A stretch of 6,051 nucleotides of DNA from NCBI GenBank assembly GCA_937124525.1, contig CAKZLA010000496.1, positions 1 to 6,051 on the forward strand. The letters run 5' to 3'. The notes under the pieces were generated by a model. It did not search any database. It saw only the letters and a list, made by a program, of their open reading frames with translations, and was not told where the DNA came from. Shown here one piece after another: positions 5,552-6,051 of this stretch. The stretch is from an uncultured Desulfobacterium sp. (lineage in GTDB: Bacteria > Desulfobacterota > Desulfobacteria > Desulfobacterales > Desulfobacteraceae). Every line of letters starts with the position of its first letter. The stretch's first letter is position 1. Made by a program: the position numbers and the translations under genes.

Positions 5552-5664
5552 CGGCATCCTTCAGATATGCCCCAAAGTACTTTACACTTTTTTTGAAGAA
5601 AGTCTTTAAACATGGTGAATGGTCTCAAAGACTGTAAAGTACTTTTGAAAGATGCCTGATAATC
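5546..5664. repeat. 119-bp imperfect inverted repeat, MITE-like
   Basis: The left arm runs GATAATC-GGCATC-C-TTCA (5546-5562), a 10-base insert, then AAAGTACTTTACA (5574-5586). The right arm has TGTAAAGTACTTT (5633-5645), TGAAAGATGCC (5646-5656) and GATAATC (5658-5664). The 13-base inner block is perfect, the outer block matches 10 of 11, and GATAATC recurs in direct orientation at both ends like a target duplication. Inside, AGTCTTT (5601-5607) and AAAGACT (5627-5633) form a second stem. No coding content. It could be a small non-autonomous element or a structured RNA or DNA cruciform. Confidence 0.6.
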
Positions 5665-5726
5665 AACCGCGTATATCGGTATATTGAATCAATAGAAGCA
5701 TCGTATTAAGATCGGTCAAGTTTTTT

Positions 5727-5765
5727 CCCCAAAACCATGGTATCCGTAATACCATGGTTTTGGGG
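5727..5765. repeat. Perfect 17-bp palindromic stem with 5-base loop
   Basis: CCCCAAAACCATGGTAT (5727-5743) pairs with ATACCATGGTTTTGGGG (5749-5765) around CCGTA. The T-run lies before, not after, the plus-strand stem, and the minus strand ends in A's, so a standard terminator is doubtful although TTTC follows on the plus strand. Such a long perfect stem suggests a cruciform, protein-binding or element-end function. Confidence 0.65.
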
Positions 5766-5881
5766 TTTCACTCAATCAAACTTTGACACCCTCCCCGTTT
5801 CAGGATAAATGTTAACCATGTACAGCATTAAAGTACTGATAACAGAGCCTCCGTTGGGGCAGCATGCTTCCATTTACTATC

Positions 5882-5967
5882 TTCGTTGTGGCAGAACAAT
5901 CTGCCATGCAGGTTTATATAACTGCCACTGGCAGACCGTATTCTGGACCCGGCCTGCCCACAACGAA
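5882..5967. repeat. Nested inverted-repeat cluster (TGGCAGA/TCTGCCA)
   Basis: An outer 10-bp stem TTCGTTGTGG (5882-5891) / CCACAACGAA (5958-5967) encloses two inner hairpins: TGGCAGA-acaa-TCTGCCA (5889-5906) and CTGCCA-c-TGGCAG (5922-5934). The first inner stem overlaps the outer one by three bases, so they compete. The layout is a branched or switchable structure, present as DNA or RNA. Function unknown. Confidence 0.55.
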
Positions 5968-6024
5968 AATTCGGGCTTGGTCATAACGTCGGCCATTTTG
6001 TGATGTAATTTTAACATTAAGAAT

Positions 6025-6049
6025 CAAACCCTGTCATTACAGTGGTTTG
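6025..6049. repeat. Hairpin CAAACC-CTGT / ACAGTGGTTTG at window end
   Basis: CAAACCCTGT (6025-6034) pairs with ACAGTGGTTTG (6039-6049) around CATT with a single bulge. It ends at the window edge, so any longer element to the right is cut off. Confidence 0.4.
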
Positions 6050-6051
6050 CG

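Larger units (their letters stand above)
5505..6051. other. Gene-poor region rich in inverted repeats
   Basis: About 550 bp hold no convincing gene. Short frames exist on both strands (for example about 39 codons on the minus strand, 5996-5877), but they are tied to palindromes and lack ribosome-binding sites. The region holds the likely promoter of the acidic-protein gene near 5505-5560 and four separate inverted-repeat structures listed individually. Confidence 0.6.

Noticed and set aside
5877..5996. Minus-strand 39-codon frame (MADVMTKPEFSLWAGR...).
   Set aside because: No Shine-Dalgarno and not recognised. Its sequence largely consists of the nested inverted repeats, so structure explains it better.
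5809..6003. Plus-strand 64-codon frame.
   Set aside because: Runs through the palindrome cluster, has no ribosome-binding site and shows no family motif.
5505..6051. Possible CRISPR array or attC array, given repeated palindromes.
   Set aside because: The palindromes differ from one another, there is no regular repeat-spacer period, and no cas or integrase gene is visible.

Overview
The window looks like a stretch of anaerobe chromosome. The best guess is a sulfate-reducing deltaproteobacterium (Desulfobacterota, Desulfobacterales-like). This rests on a two-[4Fe-4S] ferredoxin gene, a sulfite-reductase-like remnant, an exact FNR-type operator and a Zn-ribbon HD protein. The taxonomic call is inference from gene content.

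Left end (1-1425): bases 1-158 encode, on the minus strand, the N-terminus of an EamA/DMT transporter. It overlaps the end of an unrecognised minus-strand gene by ATGA. This GC-rich block (37 of the first 60 bases are G or C) then runs into a plus-strand frame whose credible part, from about base 325, is the C-terminal receiver-Hpt portion of a hybrid sensor kinase. The kinase has no input or catalytic domains here, so the junction near 260-325 is a rearrangement breakpoint or an assembly misjoin. The kinase fragment overlaps by 17 bp a complete gene for an exported nitrilase-superfamily amidohydrolase (1409-2635) with unusual cysteine clusters.

Gene graveyard (2636-3090): no intact gene, but two remnants can be read. 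On the plus strand is a short piece resembling the core of GH108 phage-type lysozymes. On the minus strand is a nitrite/sulfite-reductase-like 4Fe-4S protein gene broken by an early stop codon, a frameshift in an A8 run, an apparent internal deletion between two Cys-Pro-Asn motifs, and loss of its C-terminus.

Redox operon (3087-4776, minus strand): an exact FNR-type palindrome, a -10 element spaced as in a class II FNR promoter, an HD-domain phosphohydrolase with Zn-binding cysteines, an intercistronic hairpin, a ferredoxin-like protein with many extra cysteines, and then the dead reductase-like gene, whose start codon overlaps the ferredoxin stop (ATGA). The operon was probably once a three-gene unit expressed under anoxia or nitrosative/redox stress. 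The third gene is now lost.

Right end (4777-6051): a 226-bp spacer with a strong GC hairpin, a small very acidic minus-strand protein of unknown function (5004-5471), and about 580 bp without a convincing gene. That stretch contains four separate inverted-repeat structures, including a perfect 17-bp stem and a nested TGGCAGA repeat cluster. No CRISPR array, rRNA, tRNA or complete mobile element was seen.
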